A stretch of 45,381 nucleotides of DNA, from the NCBI GenBank assembly GCA_964612995.1, contig CAZTGE010000015.1:1-45381 (forward strand), in the 5' to 3' direction. The notes under the pieces were generated by a model that had not been told where the DNA came from, did not search any database, and worked only from the letters and a program-made list of their open reading frames with translations. Positions within the stretch are counted from its first letter, which is position 1. Every line of letters begins with the position of its first letter. This stretch comes from SLQH01 sp964612995 (lineage in GTDB: Bacteria > Planctomycetota > UBA11346). Below, one piece after another: positions 7,557-16,733 of this stretch. The translations under genes were made by a program, and so were the position numbers.

Positions 7557-8431
7557 AGCGTAAAGGCATTATCCTGGCCGGCGGCAGCGGCACCCGTCTC
7601 TACCCGATCACCAAGGCCATATCCAAACAGCTGCTGCCGGTTTATGATAAACCGATGATCTACTATCCGCTTTCGGTGCTGATGCTGGCCGGCATTCAAG
7701 ACATACTCGTCATCACGACCCCAGAAGACCAGCAGGGCTTCATGCGCCTGCTTGGCGATGGCAGCCAATTCGGCATTGCCATCAGCTATGCCGAGCAGCC
7801 AAGTCCCGATGGGCTCGCCCAGGCGTTCATCATCGGAGACACATTCATTGGAAACGACAGCGTCTGCTTGGTCTTGGGCGATAACATCTTCTACGGGCAA
7901 GGGTTCGGCAAACGCCTTCAGTCTGCCAGCGCGCAGCAAACAGGTGCCACCGTGTTCGGATACAGGGTCACCGACCCAGAGCGATTCGGGGTCGTAGCGT
8001 TTGATGAATATCAAAGGGCCGTGTCCATCGAAGAGAAGCCCATAAAGCCACAATCCAACTACGCCGTCACTGGTCTGTATTTTTACGATAACGATGCCAT
8101 AAACATCGCCAAAGAGGCCAGGCCCTCCGCTCGGGGTGAATTGGAGATTACCACCGTCAATCAAGCCTATCTTGAGCGCGGCGATCTCCATGTAGAGTTG
8201 TTGGGGCGGGGCTATGCTTGGCTTGACACCGGCACCTGCGATTCATTGCATGAGGCCTCCGGATTCATCGAAACCCTTGAGAAAAGGCAGGGCCTCAAGG
8301 TGGCCTGCCTCGAAGAGGTCGCCTATCGGATGGGCTACATAGACAAAGAGCAACTGTTAGTGCAGGCCGATGGTCTGGCCAAAAACAGCTATGGCGCCTA
8401 CTTGAGGCAACTGGCCGAATCAGGGGAATAA
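7553..8431 (+). CDS. rmlA: Glucose-1-phosphate thymidylyltransferase
   Basis: RmlA joins glucose-1-phosphate and dTTP to give dTDP-glucose, the committed step and the usual feedback point of the rhamnose pathway. The 292-residue protein starts MKRKGIILAGGSGTRLYPIT, the nucleotide-binding loop of the family, followed by SKQLLPVYDKPMIYYPLS. FGVVAFD and EEKP motifs are also present. The ATG at 7553 overlaps the rmlD stop (ATGA); a longer start at 7484 would only add rmlD-overlapping residues. The length and all core motifs are normal. Confidence 0.97.
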   Translation: MKRKGIILAGGSGTRLYPITKAISKQLLPVYDKPMIYYPLSVLMLAGIQDILVITTPEDQQGFMRLLGDGSQFGIAISYAEQPSPDGLAQAFIIGDTFIGNDSVCLVLGDNIFYGQGFGKRLQSASAQQTGATVFGYRVTDPERFGVVAFDEYQRAVSIEEKPIKPQSNYAVTGLYFYDNDAINIAKEARPSARGELEITTVNQAYLERGDLHVELLGRGYAWLDTGTCDSLHEASGFIETLEKRQGLKVACLEEVAYRMGYIDKEQLLVQADGLAKNSYGAYLRQLAESGE

Positions 8432-8432
8432 G

Positions 8433-8978
8433 GTGAAGTTTCTACCAACCAAGATCCCGGATGTGATTCTGATCGAACCGGATGTCTTCGGCGACGAGCG
8501 TGGCTTCTTCATGGAGACCTGGCAGCGAGGGAAGTTCTCCGAGGCCGGCATCCACTTCGATTTCGTGCAGGACAACCATAGCCGCTCGGTCAAAGGGACA
8601 CTACGCGGACTGCACTACCAGTTGCCACCCCATGCCCAGGGAAAGCTCGTGCGGGTAACCGTTGGCTCGGTCTTCGATGTGGCGGTGGATCTCCGTAAGG
8701 GGTCGCCCTCCTTTGGTCAATGGGTGGGCGAGAGCCTCAGCGCTGAGAACAAACGAATGCTCTGGATCCCGCCCGGCTTCGCGCATGGGTTCTTCGTCAC
8801 CTCGGAAGGCGCGGAGTTTCAATACAAGTGCACGGATTACTATGCACCAGACTGCGAGCAGTGCATCCGTTGGGATGACCCGCAACTGGCTGTCGAATGG
8901 CCTCTGGCGGGTGATCCGCTAGTTTCAGCGAAGGACCATCTGGGTGTCAGCCTCAAGCAGGCGGTCGTGTTTGGATGA
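8433..8978 (+). CDS. rmlC: dTDP-4-dehydrorhamnose 3,5-epimerase
   Basis: RmlC epimerises C3 and C5 of dTDP-4-dehydro-6-deoxyglucose, supplying the substrate of RmlD. The 181-residue cupin shows the family hallmarks: GDERGFFMETW near residue 24, DNHSRSVKGTLRGLHYQ with the catalytic His61, and WIPPGFAHGF. It starts with GTG at 8433, one base after the rmlA stop, preceded by GGGGAAT as a weak ribosome binding site. It completes the rhamnose set in the order B-D-A-C. Confidence 0.97.
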   Translation: MKFLPTKIPDVILIEPDVFGDERGFFMETWQRGKFSEAGIHFDFVQDNHSRSVKGTLRGLHYQLPPHAQGKLVRVTVGSVFDVAVDLRKGSPSFGQWVGESLSAENKRMLWIPPGFAHGFFVTSEGAEFQYKCTDYYAPDCEQCIRWDDPQLAVEWPLAGDPLVSAKDHLGVSLKQAVVFG

Positions 8979-9006
8979 TGCTTCCATTCCTGCGCGGTGA
9001 CTCCGT

Positions 9007-10512
9007 ATGACAACTGTCATACGGAACCTGACCTCCGGTCGCCTCTTGGCGCGAAGCGCCCTATGGAATCTGCTTGGCATGGCGGCCCCCATGGTGGTGG
9101 CGCTTTTTGCCATTCCCTTGCTGATTGACGGCATGGGCAAAGAGCGATTCGGACTGCTCACCATTATCTGGATGGGGGTAGGCTACTTCAGCCTGTTCGA
9201 TCTTGGGCTTGGCCGCGCATTGACCAAAATGGTCTCGGAGAAGCTGGGGCGGGAAGAAACAGATGACCTAGGACCGCTCATCTGGACAACCTTCTTCTTG
9301 TTGGCCGTATTCAGTGCCGTTGGGGCAGTTTGCTTGATCGTATTCAGTCAGCCCTTGATCGCTGGAATTCTTAAGGTGCCCGAGGACCTACAGCACGAAG
9401 GGGTTGCCGCCTTTCGCTTGCTGGCCGTTGGGGTGCCCTTTGTTGTTATCACATCTGGGTTAATTGGACTACTTCAGTCACACCAACATTTTGGTGTCAT
9501 TGCTGCGATTCGCATACCGCTTGGAGTGCTTACATTTGCCGGTCCGCTCGTAACTCTTGTGTTCACCCCCAGTCTCGCCTGGGCCACGGCAGCCCTACTG
9601 ACCAGTCGAATGGTTGCGCTTGTGGCCTTCTGTTGGGCTACGGCGAAAGTGCGCGTTGAACTGCGTTCTCCCAGCCTGCCCCATCGCGCACATATTCGCC
9701 CGCTGTTGGGCTTTGGTGGCTGGTTGACGGTAACCAACATCGTCGGCCCACTCATGACCTATCTGGACCGGTTCTTCATCGGTGGCATGCTGAGCCTGAC
9801 CGCAGTGGCACATTATGTGACTCCGTATGAAATCCTATCGCGCATAAAGATGTTGCCAAATGCTGTAATGGGGGCGCTGTTCCCCGCGATGGCAGCTGCC
9901 CATGGTGGCGACCAGAATCGATTGACAGAACTCTACGCCATGAGTGGTAAGGTTGTCTTCTGGTCAATGTTTCCGGTCACCGCTGGCATATTTCTGTTGG
10001 CACCAGAGGCCCTGCTGCTGTGGCTGGGGAAGGATTTCAGCAATGCATCAACTCCCGTAGTGCATTGGCTCGCCTTAGGATGGTTCATCAACGCGCTAGC
10101 CCGACCGGCTTTTACCGTACTTCAAAGTTCTGGTCGGCCTGATCTTGTGGCAAAGACACATCTAATAGAGCTTATTCCCTACTTGGGTTTACTGTGGTGG
10201 TTTACGCTTTCATATGGCATTACGGGTGCCGCAGCAGTCTGGACGCTACGTATTATAGCCGATACCGTCATACTCAATGCGATTGCCGCACATGTGGTGC
10301 CCCGGCTTCACACATTGATCTATCGCTTGTACCTAGTTCTCCTCGCATCGTGTATTGTCTTCGCCTGTTTCTGGTTGATGGAGCCGCTATATATTCGATC
10401 CATTGCCCTGCTAATGGTATGTGCCGCTGCTGTTTGGGCCCTATGGCCCATTGCGCGTCGTGTGTTGATCACAAGTAGTAAGCGAAAGTCCCCTAAGCAA
10501 AATAGCATTTAA
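9007..10512 (+). CDS. wzx: O-antigen/repeat-unit flippase, Wzx family
   Basis: The 501-residue polytopic membrane protein belongs to the polysaccharide transporter (MOP/Wzx) superfamily that flips polyprenyl-diphosphate-linked repeat units across the inner membrane. After a short N-terminal tail, the pattern ARSALWNLLGMAAPMVVALF and then IPLLIDGMGKERFGLLTI is typical of the family. About a dozen hydrophobic segments are spread evenly to the C-terminus, which ends in a basic tail. It follows rmlC by 28 bases in the same operon. From here to about 17.7 kb the DNA is visibly more AT-rich. Substrate specificity cannot be read from sequence. A MITE-like element starts six bases after its stop. Confidence 0.88.
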   Translation: MTTVIRNLTSGRLLARSALWNLLGMAAPMVVALFAIPLLIDGMGKERFGLLTIIWMGVGYFSLFDLGLGRALTKMVSEKLGREETDDLGPLIWTTFFLLAVFSAVGAVCLIVFSQPLIAGILKVPEDLQHEGVAAFRLLAVGVPFVVITSGLIGLLQSHQHFGVIAAIRIPLGVLTFAGPLVTLVFTPSLAWATAALLTSRMVALVAFCWATAKVRVELRSPSLPHRAHIRPLLGFGGWLTVTNIVGPLMTYLDRFFIGGMLSLTAVAHYVTPYEILSRIKMLPNAVMGALFPAMAAAHGGDQNRLTELYAMSGKVVFWSMFPVTAGIFLLAPEALLLWLGKDFSNASTPVVHWLALGWFINALARPAFTVLQSSGRPDLVAKTHLIELIPYLGLLWWFTLSYGITGAAAVWTLRIIADTVILNAIAAHVVPRLHTLIYRLYLVLLASCIVFACFWLMEPLYIRSIALLMVCAAAVWALWPIARRVLITSSKRKSPKQNSI

Positions 10513-10517
10513 ATAAT

Positions 10518-10813
10518 GCCTCTTCCGGCGAATGTGTGGGTGCCCTGATGCCCGGGATTACGTAAAACATGCCAAGGCATTTTCTTACGCCGTGGAGCAG
10601 TGAGTTTCAAAGTCGTGTCGACTTTGGTTGGAGCACAGACCGAGGCCTTCCAGGGGATGTTGGGCGTGATGTGGAGGGGCGCGGAGGGGTCAAGGGCGTG
10701 AAACGCCGAGCAGAGCGAGGGCACCCTTGATGCCGAGCGCCCCGACCATCATGACCAAGATGCACTGGTGGGCCGACCAGGGCCAAATTCAACCCACACA
10801 TTCACCGGAAGAG
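10518..10813. mobile_element. 296-bp MITE-like non-autonomous element
   Basis: The left inner end (10520-10541) and right end (10792-10813) are inverted repeats matching at 21 of 22 positions, each starting CTCTTCCGG and ending GAATGTGTGGGT. The direct repeat TTAAATAAT flanks the element at 10509-10517 and 10814-10822, and looks like a target-site duplication. No transposase is encoded. AT-rich duplications of about 8 bp and ends resembling G(G/C)CTCTTCC suit the ISL3 family, from which a transposase fragment exists at 19.8-20.1 kb; that link is inference. The element separates wzx from the methyltransferase gene by about 300 bp, in an otherwise tightly spaced operon. Confidence 0.8.
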
Positions 10814-10829
10814 TTAAATAATAAGCGCG

Positions 10830-11882
10830 ATGGCGATGCATTTAGAGCTAATAAAAAGTAAAGACTGGCCGGCAGGTGGACTTGAAGACATTGAGATTTG
10901 TCCTGTCTGCGGTAGCGCAGAGCGCAGGCTGCTATACACTGGCTTGACAGACCGGGCCTTTCGATGTGCGCCAGGAAAGTGGAATTTACATCAATGTCTG
11001 GTGTGCCATAGCGCCTACCTCGACCCACGTCCGACACCTGAAACAATCAGTCTCGCATACGAAAGGTATTATACGCACGCCATCAAGGTTAGAGGTTCAG
11101 CTATGTCGCTGAATCCGTTGCGTCGTCTGATACGTGCCATGGCCAACGGGTATAGGAACCGGCGCTATGGTGGCAATCTACAGCCAACGAATTGGCTGGG
11201 CGGGCTGGCGATAGCTTTGTTTCCCCGCTACCGAAAAGTATTGGACCGTGAGTTGCGTCATCTTCCACCATTAAAGCATGGTATGCGCCTACTTGATGTG
11301 GGGTTCGGCGATGGTGCTTTTCTTCGGCTGGCTCAACAGATCGGCTGGGGTGTCTGCGGCGTCGATCCAGATCCGGTGGCCGTAGAAAATGCACGCATTT
11401 TGGGAGTGGACGTTCGGCAAGGCGCGATCAATGCGTTTGGTGACGCGGCAGAACAATTTGATGCTATTACCATGAATCACACTATCGAGCACGTGCATAA
11501 TCCACATGAGGACTTGTTTTTGGCCAATAGGCTACTCAAGCCGAATGGCACGCTGTATATACAGACGCCCAATATTCACGCCTATTGTCATAGAAGGTTT
11601 AAGCAGCACTGGCGTGGGTTGGAGATACCCCGACATCTGGTGATATTCAGTCAAATGGCCTTAGACAAAGCCCTGAGAGACGCCGGATATAAAAATATAA
11701 CACAATTATCGACGCCATCGGTCTATGCACACTTGGCGGGCGCAAGTCGGGCCATGCAAAAAGGATTAGATCCTTATTCCCATGGAAGGCCAAACCCTAT
11801 TGATATATTGACGGGGCTAGCGTTGTCTTTGACACAGCGCAGTCATGACGCCGAGTTTCTAACCGTCTGTGCATTGAAATAA
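10830..11882 (+). CDS. Class I SAM-dependent methyltransferase with N-terminal zinc ribbon
   Basis: The 350-residue protein has an N-terminal CPVCG...CLVC four-cysteine ribbon at about residues 25-55, as found in the C-methyltransferase-like proteins of polysaccharide loci. A Rossmann methyltransferase domain follows, with motif I LLDVGFGDGAFL at about 152-163, the acidic end of strand 2 in GVDPDP, and NHTIEHVHNPHEDL. It probably methylates a sugar or a glycan terminus, but the substrate is unknown. ATGs at 10830 and 10836 are both possible starts. The upstream ribosome binding site is weak, and the MITE ends only 16 bases before the start, so the insertion may have altered its translation. 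Confidence 0.8.
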   Translation: MAMHLELIKSKDWPAGGLEDIEICPVCGSAERRLLYTGLTDRAFRCAPGKWNLHQCLVCHSAYLDPRPTPETISLAYERYYTHAIKVRGSAMSLNPLRRLIRAMANGYRNRRYGGNLQPTNWLGGLAIALFPRYRKVLDRELRHLPPLKHGMRLLDVGFGDGAFLRLAQQIGWGVCGVDPDPVAVENARILGVDVRQGAINAFGDAAEQFDAITMNHTIEHVHNPHEDLFLANRLLKPNGTLYIQTPNIHAYCHRRFKQHWRGLEIPRHLVIFSQMALDKALRDAGYKNITQLSTPSVYAHLAGASRAMQKGLDPYSHGRPNPIDILTGLALSLTQRSHDAEFLTVCALK

Positions 11883-11890
11883 GGGACGAG

Positions 11891-12853
11891 ATGATATCCA
11901 TCGCCATGGCAACATACAACGGAGCAAAATATTTGCCAGAACAGCTAGAAAGCATAGCTGGGCAACAACTTATGCCAGACCAGTTAGTGGTTGCAGACGA
12001 TGCATCGAGCGACGGTACCATAGGGATACTTGAAAACTTCGCCCAAACAGCTGCCTTTAAAGTTGATATCGTTCGAAACACCAACAATCTTGGATATGCA
12101 AAGAATTTTGAGCGCGCCTTGGGTATGTGCACAGGCGACCTGATTTTGCTTTGTGATCAGGACGATGTGTGGATGCCAAATAAGGTTGAACAGATATGGA
12201 AACATGCAAAAGCGTATCCAGAAATAATGCTGTTTATGAACGATGCCGAATTGACAAACGGGAACGGCACTCCCCTAGGGCTGACAAAATTAGGTCAGAC
12301 ATTGTCATTGGGCATGAACGAAGACAGATTTACCACCGGATGCTGCATGGCTCTTCGTAAATCATTTGTCGAATTTGCATTGCCTATCCCAGAAAGCAAC
12401 TTCGTTCACGATACATGGCTCAACCATCTGGCGATATTACTGCAAGTCAAGATGGTTATTACGAATGTACTGCAGTATTATCGGCGGCATGGCAACAATG
12501 CTTCTGAATGGATTGCTAGTCGAATAGCAAGGCAAAGGCCGTCTGACTTGGTGCGCGCCTATAGAGATAAGAACTCTGCAATGGCCGCACAAAGGCGACT
12601 ATTACAGTTAGCGCATTTGCGAGAACGTATTCAAGGCAAGTCGTTGTCGCAGTCCTCATGCATGGCAGTGAGAACAGCATGGGCACATGCAAGGATTGAG
12701 CATGAACGGAGGGCCATTGAGTCGCGCATTCGCCTCTTGCGTAGAGATAGGCGACACAGGATGATTCCGGCGGCAGCGTTTTATCTGAGAGGCCAATACC
12801 GATTTTTTAGCGGCTGGAAAAGCTTTGTGAAAGATCTGGTTTTCCAGCGATAA
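11891..12853 (+). CDS. Glycosyltransferase family 2
   Basis: The 320-residue protein opens with the GT-A nucleotide-sugar fold typical of GT2: ISIAMATYNGAKYLPEQLES, then VVADDASSDGT (the first aspartates) and LILLCDQDDVW, where DQD is the metal/UDP-binding DXD motif at about residue 88. The order and spacing match rhamnosyl-/O-antigen-type GT2 enzymes. The C-terminal third is basic and amphipathic and may contact the membrane. The start lies 8 bases after the methyltransferase stop, with GGGACGAG as ribosome binding site. The acceptor and sugar are unknown; rhamnose is plausible given the rml genes. Confidence 0.88.
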   Translation: MISIAMATYNGAKYLPEQLESIAGQQLMPDQLVVADDASSDGTIGILENFAQTAAFKVDIVRNTNNLGYAKNFERALGMCTGDLILLCDQDDVWMPNKVEQIWKHAKAYPEIMLFMNDAELTNGNGTPLGLTKLGQTLSLGMNEDRFTTGCCMALRKSFVEFALPIPESNFVHDTWLNHLAILLQVKMVITNVLQYYRRHGNNASEWIASRIARQRPSDLVRAYRDKNSAMAAQRRLLQLAHLRERIQGKSLSQSSCMAVRTAWAHARIEHERRAIESRIRLLRRDRRHRMIPAAAFYLRGQYRFFSGWKSFVKDLVFQR

Positions 12854-12993
12854 ATTGTTCCGCAATTGAGCATAATTCATTTTCCGGGGAATGCGTGTGT
12901 GTTTTCTGGCTAGGCACGAAAGCCGTAACATATGTTGAAACTCGCGGTCTGCCGTACGTTGAATACATGAATATAACTTTGAAAAGGAAATAC

Positions 12994-13059
12994 ATGGCTT
13001 TTAATAGTCATCTCTATGTGGTGTCATTGTGGCAAAATTCCTGGGGGACGGTCAAGTGA
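12994..13059 (+). CDS. Possible 21-residue leader peptide before the GT4 gene
   Basis: A short frame starts at ATG 12994, with AAGGAA 8 bases upstream, encodes 21 residues beginning MAFNSHLYVV, and stops at 13057-13059. The stop overlaps the GTG at 13056 in the arrangement GTGA, the same coupling seen between the rml genes. It could set the translation of the glycosyltransferase. It is too short to judge by similarity, so the call is tentative. Confidence 0.25.
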   Translation: MAFNSHLYVVSLWQNSWGTVK

Positions 13060-14180
13060 AGGATGTGCGCCGCCCGATCGCCTTTTTCATCCCCGCCCTT
13101 AACGGCGGTGGCGCACAGCGCGTTGTGGTAAACCTTGCTAACGCTCTGGTGCAATTGACCAATAGACCTATTCATGTGGTTTTAGTCCGTCGTGAGGGCC
13201 AATTTTTATCAGAACTTCGCCCTGAGATAAAGGTCTTTTCCTTGGGGAAGCGTCATACTGTGTTATCGCTGGTCAGTTTGGCGGTATACCTCAGGAAAGA
13301 GCGTCCGGCGGTGTTGATGTCGAGTATGAACTATGTGAATATTGCGGCTGTCCTTGCCCATTATCTGGCAGGGCGGCCAGGCAGGTTAGTTCTGAGGGAG
13401 GCTAATGTTTTCGCGCCAAAGTATGCTCAATTGGGGCTGCGGACACGAGTTCTTAGAATGTTGATGAAGCTTTCGTACAGATTTGCGGATGGCCTGATCG
13501 CAAACTCACAGGACACAATGAGGTCCCTTTTGCACAATGGCATAACCCTTCCTAATAATAGTGTCGTCATAGGTAATCCGGTCATCCTTCCAGATGCTGA
13601 AGCCCGCGAAGGCATTCCGCAGATTACCGATTCGCCGTATATCTGTGCTATCGGCAGGCTGGTTCCACAGAAGGGATTTGATTTTTTGCTGAAGGGTTTG
13701 GCTGCCTGTAAGAACAAAGACCTCCATGTGGTTATTTTGGGTGAGGGGCCTTTGCGTGAGACGCTCTTGCGGCAGGCAAGAAGCCTTGGCCTACAAGACA
13801 GGCTGCATCTTCCCGGTTTCATTAATCCACCAACAGACGTTCTGCTTAAGTCAAAAGCATTTGTATTATCATCAAGATGGGAAGGATTTGGCAATGTTAT
13901 TGTTGAAGCCTTGAGCCTTGGGGTCCCGGTGATTTCAACTACTTGCCCAGGTGGGCCAAGGGAAATCCTTGATTATGGCAGGTATGGTGAACTGATCCCT
14001 ATTGATGACATAGGGGCGCTGGCCTCGGCAATTGAGGGGGCGGTTGAATGCCCAATTGTATCGCCTGATGAGCGAAGGAAACGCGCGCGTGAATATGCCC
14101 CTGATTCCATTGTCGAAACATATCTGGCGCGCGTCTTAGGTCCGAGTCGCCGCGCCGGCTCAGTATTTCAAGACAAGTGA
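13056..14180 (+). CDS. Glycosyltransferase family 4
   Basis: This GT-B enzyme of about 374 residues has the N-terminal FFIPALNGGGAQRVVVNLAN and, in the C-terminal domain, IGRLVPQKGFDFLLKGL, ILGEGPLRETL and the catalytic/nucleotide-binding SSRWEGFGNVIVEALSLGVP (EX7E motif). It adds one sugar to the lipid-linked repeat unit at the cytoplasmic face. I prefer GTG 13056, which has GGGGGA about 7 bases upstream and overlaps a short upstream frame; GTG 13029 is an alternative that adds nine residues but lacks a ribosome binding site. The 3' end abuts the Wzy-like gene with one base between. Confidence 0.88.
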   Translation: MKDVRRPIAFFIPALNGGGAQRVVVNLANALVQLTNRPIHVVLVRREGQFLSELRPEIKVFSLGKRHTVLSLVSLAVYLRKERPAVLMSSMNYVNIAAVLAHYLAGRPGRLVLREANVFAPKYAQLGLRTRVLRMLMKLSYRFADGLIANSQDTMRSLLHNGITLPNNSVVIGNPVILPDAEAREGIPQITDSPYICAIGRLVPQKGFDFLLKGLAACKNKDLHVVILGEGPLRETLLRQARSLGLQDRLHLPGFINPPTDVLLKSKAFVLSSRWEGFGNVIVEALSLGVPVISTTCPGGPREILDYGRYGELIPIDDIGALASAIEGAVECPIVSPDERRKRAREYAPDSIVETYLARVLGPSRRAGSVFQDK

Positions 14181-14181
14181 A

Positions 14182-15477
14182 ATGTTTTCCACTGTTATTT
14201 ACATCCTACCCTGGTTGACGCTACTTGCATACACAACCGGGCCATCCATAACGACATCAGCCATTAGATTGGGCGATTGGTGCTTCCTGTTGAGTTTCCC
14301 GATATTCTTATGGGTGCTTATCTCCAGAGGAATTCCCATAGTTCGCGATGTAGTGCCTGTTGTTGTATTTGCTTTATACCTTGGTTTGATCCTCATTTTT
14401 CCATTAATTGGGCTTCTGTTTTTCGAGCATGTTCCCGCTGCACATATTTTAGGTGACTATCGATGGCTAATGTTACTTGCCTGTATAGTTATATTGTGGG
14501 TAATTTACCGCGGCGATGACGCCGAAAAAGCCGAAAAGCATTTTTTGTGCTTCTTGACGTTTCTTTCATTAATTCAGTTGTTGGGTTTGTTTTTTCAAAT
14601 TGCCATGTCCCAGTTGGGTCTCCCGCCGGGACCATTATTGGAAACCTGGTATCCTGAGGGCAGCGGGGGATACGGTAAATATGGTCATCACATAGGCAGG
14701 TATGCGGCATTGCTAGGCACGGCAAGTGCGTTGTCATTTGTTGGTGGGCTGTCGTTTCTGGTTGGATCTTTTCGTGTTCTTTACTTAAAAATTCCGAGCC
14801 ATTTTCTAATTATGTCCGGTCTGTTATTTATTGTTGCGGGCGGTACTCGAGCCATGTTGTTTGGTGCGCCAATTGCGGCCATGCTAATTGCGGCGATAGT
14901 TCGACCGTCGCGTCAAGGCGCTGTTCGCGGGTCGATGCTGTACCTTCCCTTCATATTCCTGCTTCCGATCTTGGGGTATATCTTGATGTCTCTTGATATT
15001 GGACGCATTGCGTCAGGGAACCGCCTGCAAAGTACCATATCTTGGATTGGCGGACAGGCATCTTTTGTTGAAATATCCGGCCGTGGGGGCGTGCGCTGGG
15101 AACAGCCAATCACACAAGCCTATACGCATTGGTCACCTGTTGGGACTTTGGTGAATCCATCGCATGCCCTGGACGATCTTCCTGCATTTGATAGTTACTG
15201 GGTTTTTATGATTGCACAGGCAGGGCCGTTTTTGGTAGTGTCGTTTGGCCTTGTGATGCTGATTGTCCTTTATCGGGGGCATGCTCACTTGCGGCACCGC
15301 TTGTTTTCTGGCGTTGTGGCGATGGCCGGGGGTGTGACCATTCTCATATCGTCCATAACACAAAACACGATGAGTTCGTTGCCCCCCCGTGTTGTCCTGT
15401 TGTTGGCTATTTTATTTATCATTCTATCTTCCAAGGACCGGAGATGTCGTTTAGGATATTTTAGGGATTCGCATTAA
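14182..15477 (+). CDS. Putative O-antigen polymerase (Wzy-like)
   Basis: The 431-residue protein is hydrophobic throughout, with about 10-12 predicted membrane segments, and has no other recognisable domain. A larger hydrophilic loop lies at about residues 270-330 (GRIASGNRLQSTISWIGG through NPSHALDDLPAFDSYW), as in Wzy polymerases, which link repeat units at the periplasmic face. Its place amid glycosyltransferases in a cluster with a Wzx fits this role; Wzy proteins share little sequence, so the call rests on topology and context. ATG 14182 follows the preceding stop by one base. DNA here is AT-rich for the window. Confidence 0.7.
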   Translation: MFSTVIYILPWLTLLAYTTGPSITTSAIRLGDWCFLLSFPIFLWVLISRGIPIVRDVVPVVVFALYLGLILIFPLIGLLFFEHVPAAHILGDYRWLMLLACIVILWVIYRGDDAEKAEKHFLCFLTFLSLIQLLGLFFQIAMSQLGLPPGPLLETWYPEGSGGYGKYGHHIGRYAALLGTASALSFVGGLSFLVGSFRVLYLKIPSHFLIMSGLLFIVAGGTRAMLFGAPIAAMLIAAIVRPSRQGAVRGSMLYLPFIFLLPILGYILMSLDIGRIASGNRLQSTISWIGGQASFVEISGRGGVRWEQPITQAYTHWSPVGTLVNPSHALDDLPAFDSYWVFMIAQAGPFLVVSFGLVMLIVLYRGHAHLRHRLFSGVVAMAGGVTILISSITQNTMSSLPPRVVLLLAILFIILSSKDRRCRLGYFRDSH

Positions 15478-15548
15478 TAGCACATCAAAAACGGCGCACA
15501 TTGTGTGATCTAGAGAATTTCTACTCATTGCCACAGATTGCCAAGTCA

Positions 15549-16700
15549 ATGCTTAAGATATCACACATCATTACCGGATTGGCCATCGGCGGCGCAGAGC
15601 GCTCCCTGTATAACTTGTTGACTGAAGGTCTTCAGGGACCGTTTGTCAACAAGGTAACTTCATTGACCGATTATGGGTATTACGGTCAGTTACTTCGTGA
15701 GGCCGGGATTCCGGTGCTTTGCCTTGGCGCACGACGGGGCTTGCCGTCTCCCGTGCAGTTGCAGCATTTGCGTCGAGCCCTGCATGAATCAACCCCAGAT
15801 GTTATTCAGGGCTGGATGTACCATGGCAATATAGCGGCCCTGTTTGCTAAGTGCTTGGCCGACAGCCGTGTCAAGGTCTGCTGGAACATTCGTTTAAGTC
15901 TTGAGGGGTTTCCTTACCAGAAAAAGATGACCCAGGGACTTATCCGTTATGGTGCTCGATTGTCCCGTCTGCCCGATGCGATCATTTATAACTCTCACCG
16001 GTCACGGGAACAGCATCGTGGTCTTGGTTATTGCCCTTTTCGCGATCATGTGATTCCCAATGGCTTTGACTTGCAGAAATGGCAGGCCTCCGCCGAGGCA
16101 CGCGCCAAGGGGCGTCATTTGCTAGAAGTGTCGGACGATCAATTGGTTATTGGCTATGTAGCGCGCGGTCATCCGCAGAAGGACATCCCCAATCTCATTG
16201 CCGGGTTCGCGCGTATGCGACGGCAGTGCCCAATGGCATTGTTGGTGTGCATCGGTCAAGATATTCAAAACTTTGTCTCTTCTGGTGCGGACCTATCTGG
16301 CATACGTTTTCTTGGGCAACGCAGTGATGTGCTCAGACTGATGCCAGGATTCGATATTTTCTGCCTCAGTTCACGTGCCGAAGGCTTCCCCAATGTCATA
16401 GGTGAGGCCATGGCCTGCGGTGTTCCCTGTGTGAGTACCGATGTTGGAGATGCTGCAGAAGTGATTGGCGATACGGGTTGGGTGGTGCCTCCTGGTGATC
16501 CGGTTGCCTTGGCAAACGCGCTTGCTGCCGCATATTCAATGGAAAAGTCACAGCGCCAGAATTTCGGTCGTGCGGCAAGGGGTCGCATTGCAGCCAATTT
16601 TTCTATGAATACTGTGGTGTCGCGTTACGCCGCCCTATATCGCGAAGTCGCCCAAGGTGGCAGCCGCGTCAATGCAGATATAAGCGCAATCAGGCATTGA
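15549..16700 (+). CDS. Glycosyltransferase family 4
   Basis: The 383-residue GT-B enzyme begins MLKISHIITGLAIGGAERSL, the usual GT4 start, and I therefore prefer ATG 15549 to the earlier ATG 15501. The C-terminal domain has VIPNGFDLQKW, IGYVARGHPQKDIPNLI, and the EX7E-type SSRAEGFPNVIGEAMACGVP with DTGWVVPPGDP after it. It transfers a sugar from a nucleotide donor to the lipid-linked glycan. It lies 71 bases after the Wzy-like gene and 33 before the next methyltransferase. Donor and linkage are unknown. Confidence 0.9.
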   Translation: MLKISHIITGLAIGGAERSLYNLLTEGLQGPFVNKVTSLTDYGYYGQLLREAGIPVLCLGARRGLPSPVQLQHLRRALHESTPDVIQGWMYHGNIAALFAKCLADSRVKVCWNIRLSLEGFPYQKKMTQGLIRYGARLSRLPDAIIYNSHRSREQHRGLGYCPFRDHVIPNGFDLQKWQASAEARAKGRHLLEVSDDQLVIGYVARGHPQKDIPNLIAGFARMRRQCPMALLVCIGQDIQNFVSSGADLSGIRFLGQRSDVLRLMPGFDIFCLSSRAEGFPNVIGEAMACGVPCVSTDVGDAAEVIGDTGWVVPPGDPVALANALAAAYSMEKSQRQNFGRAARGRIAANFSMNTVVSRYAALYREVAQGGSRVNADISAIRH

Positions 16701-16733
16701 CTTGGTCTTGGAAGTATATTTTAAGGACACATA

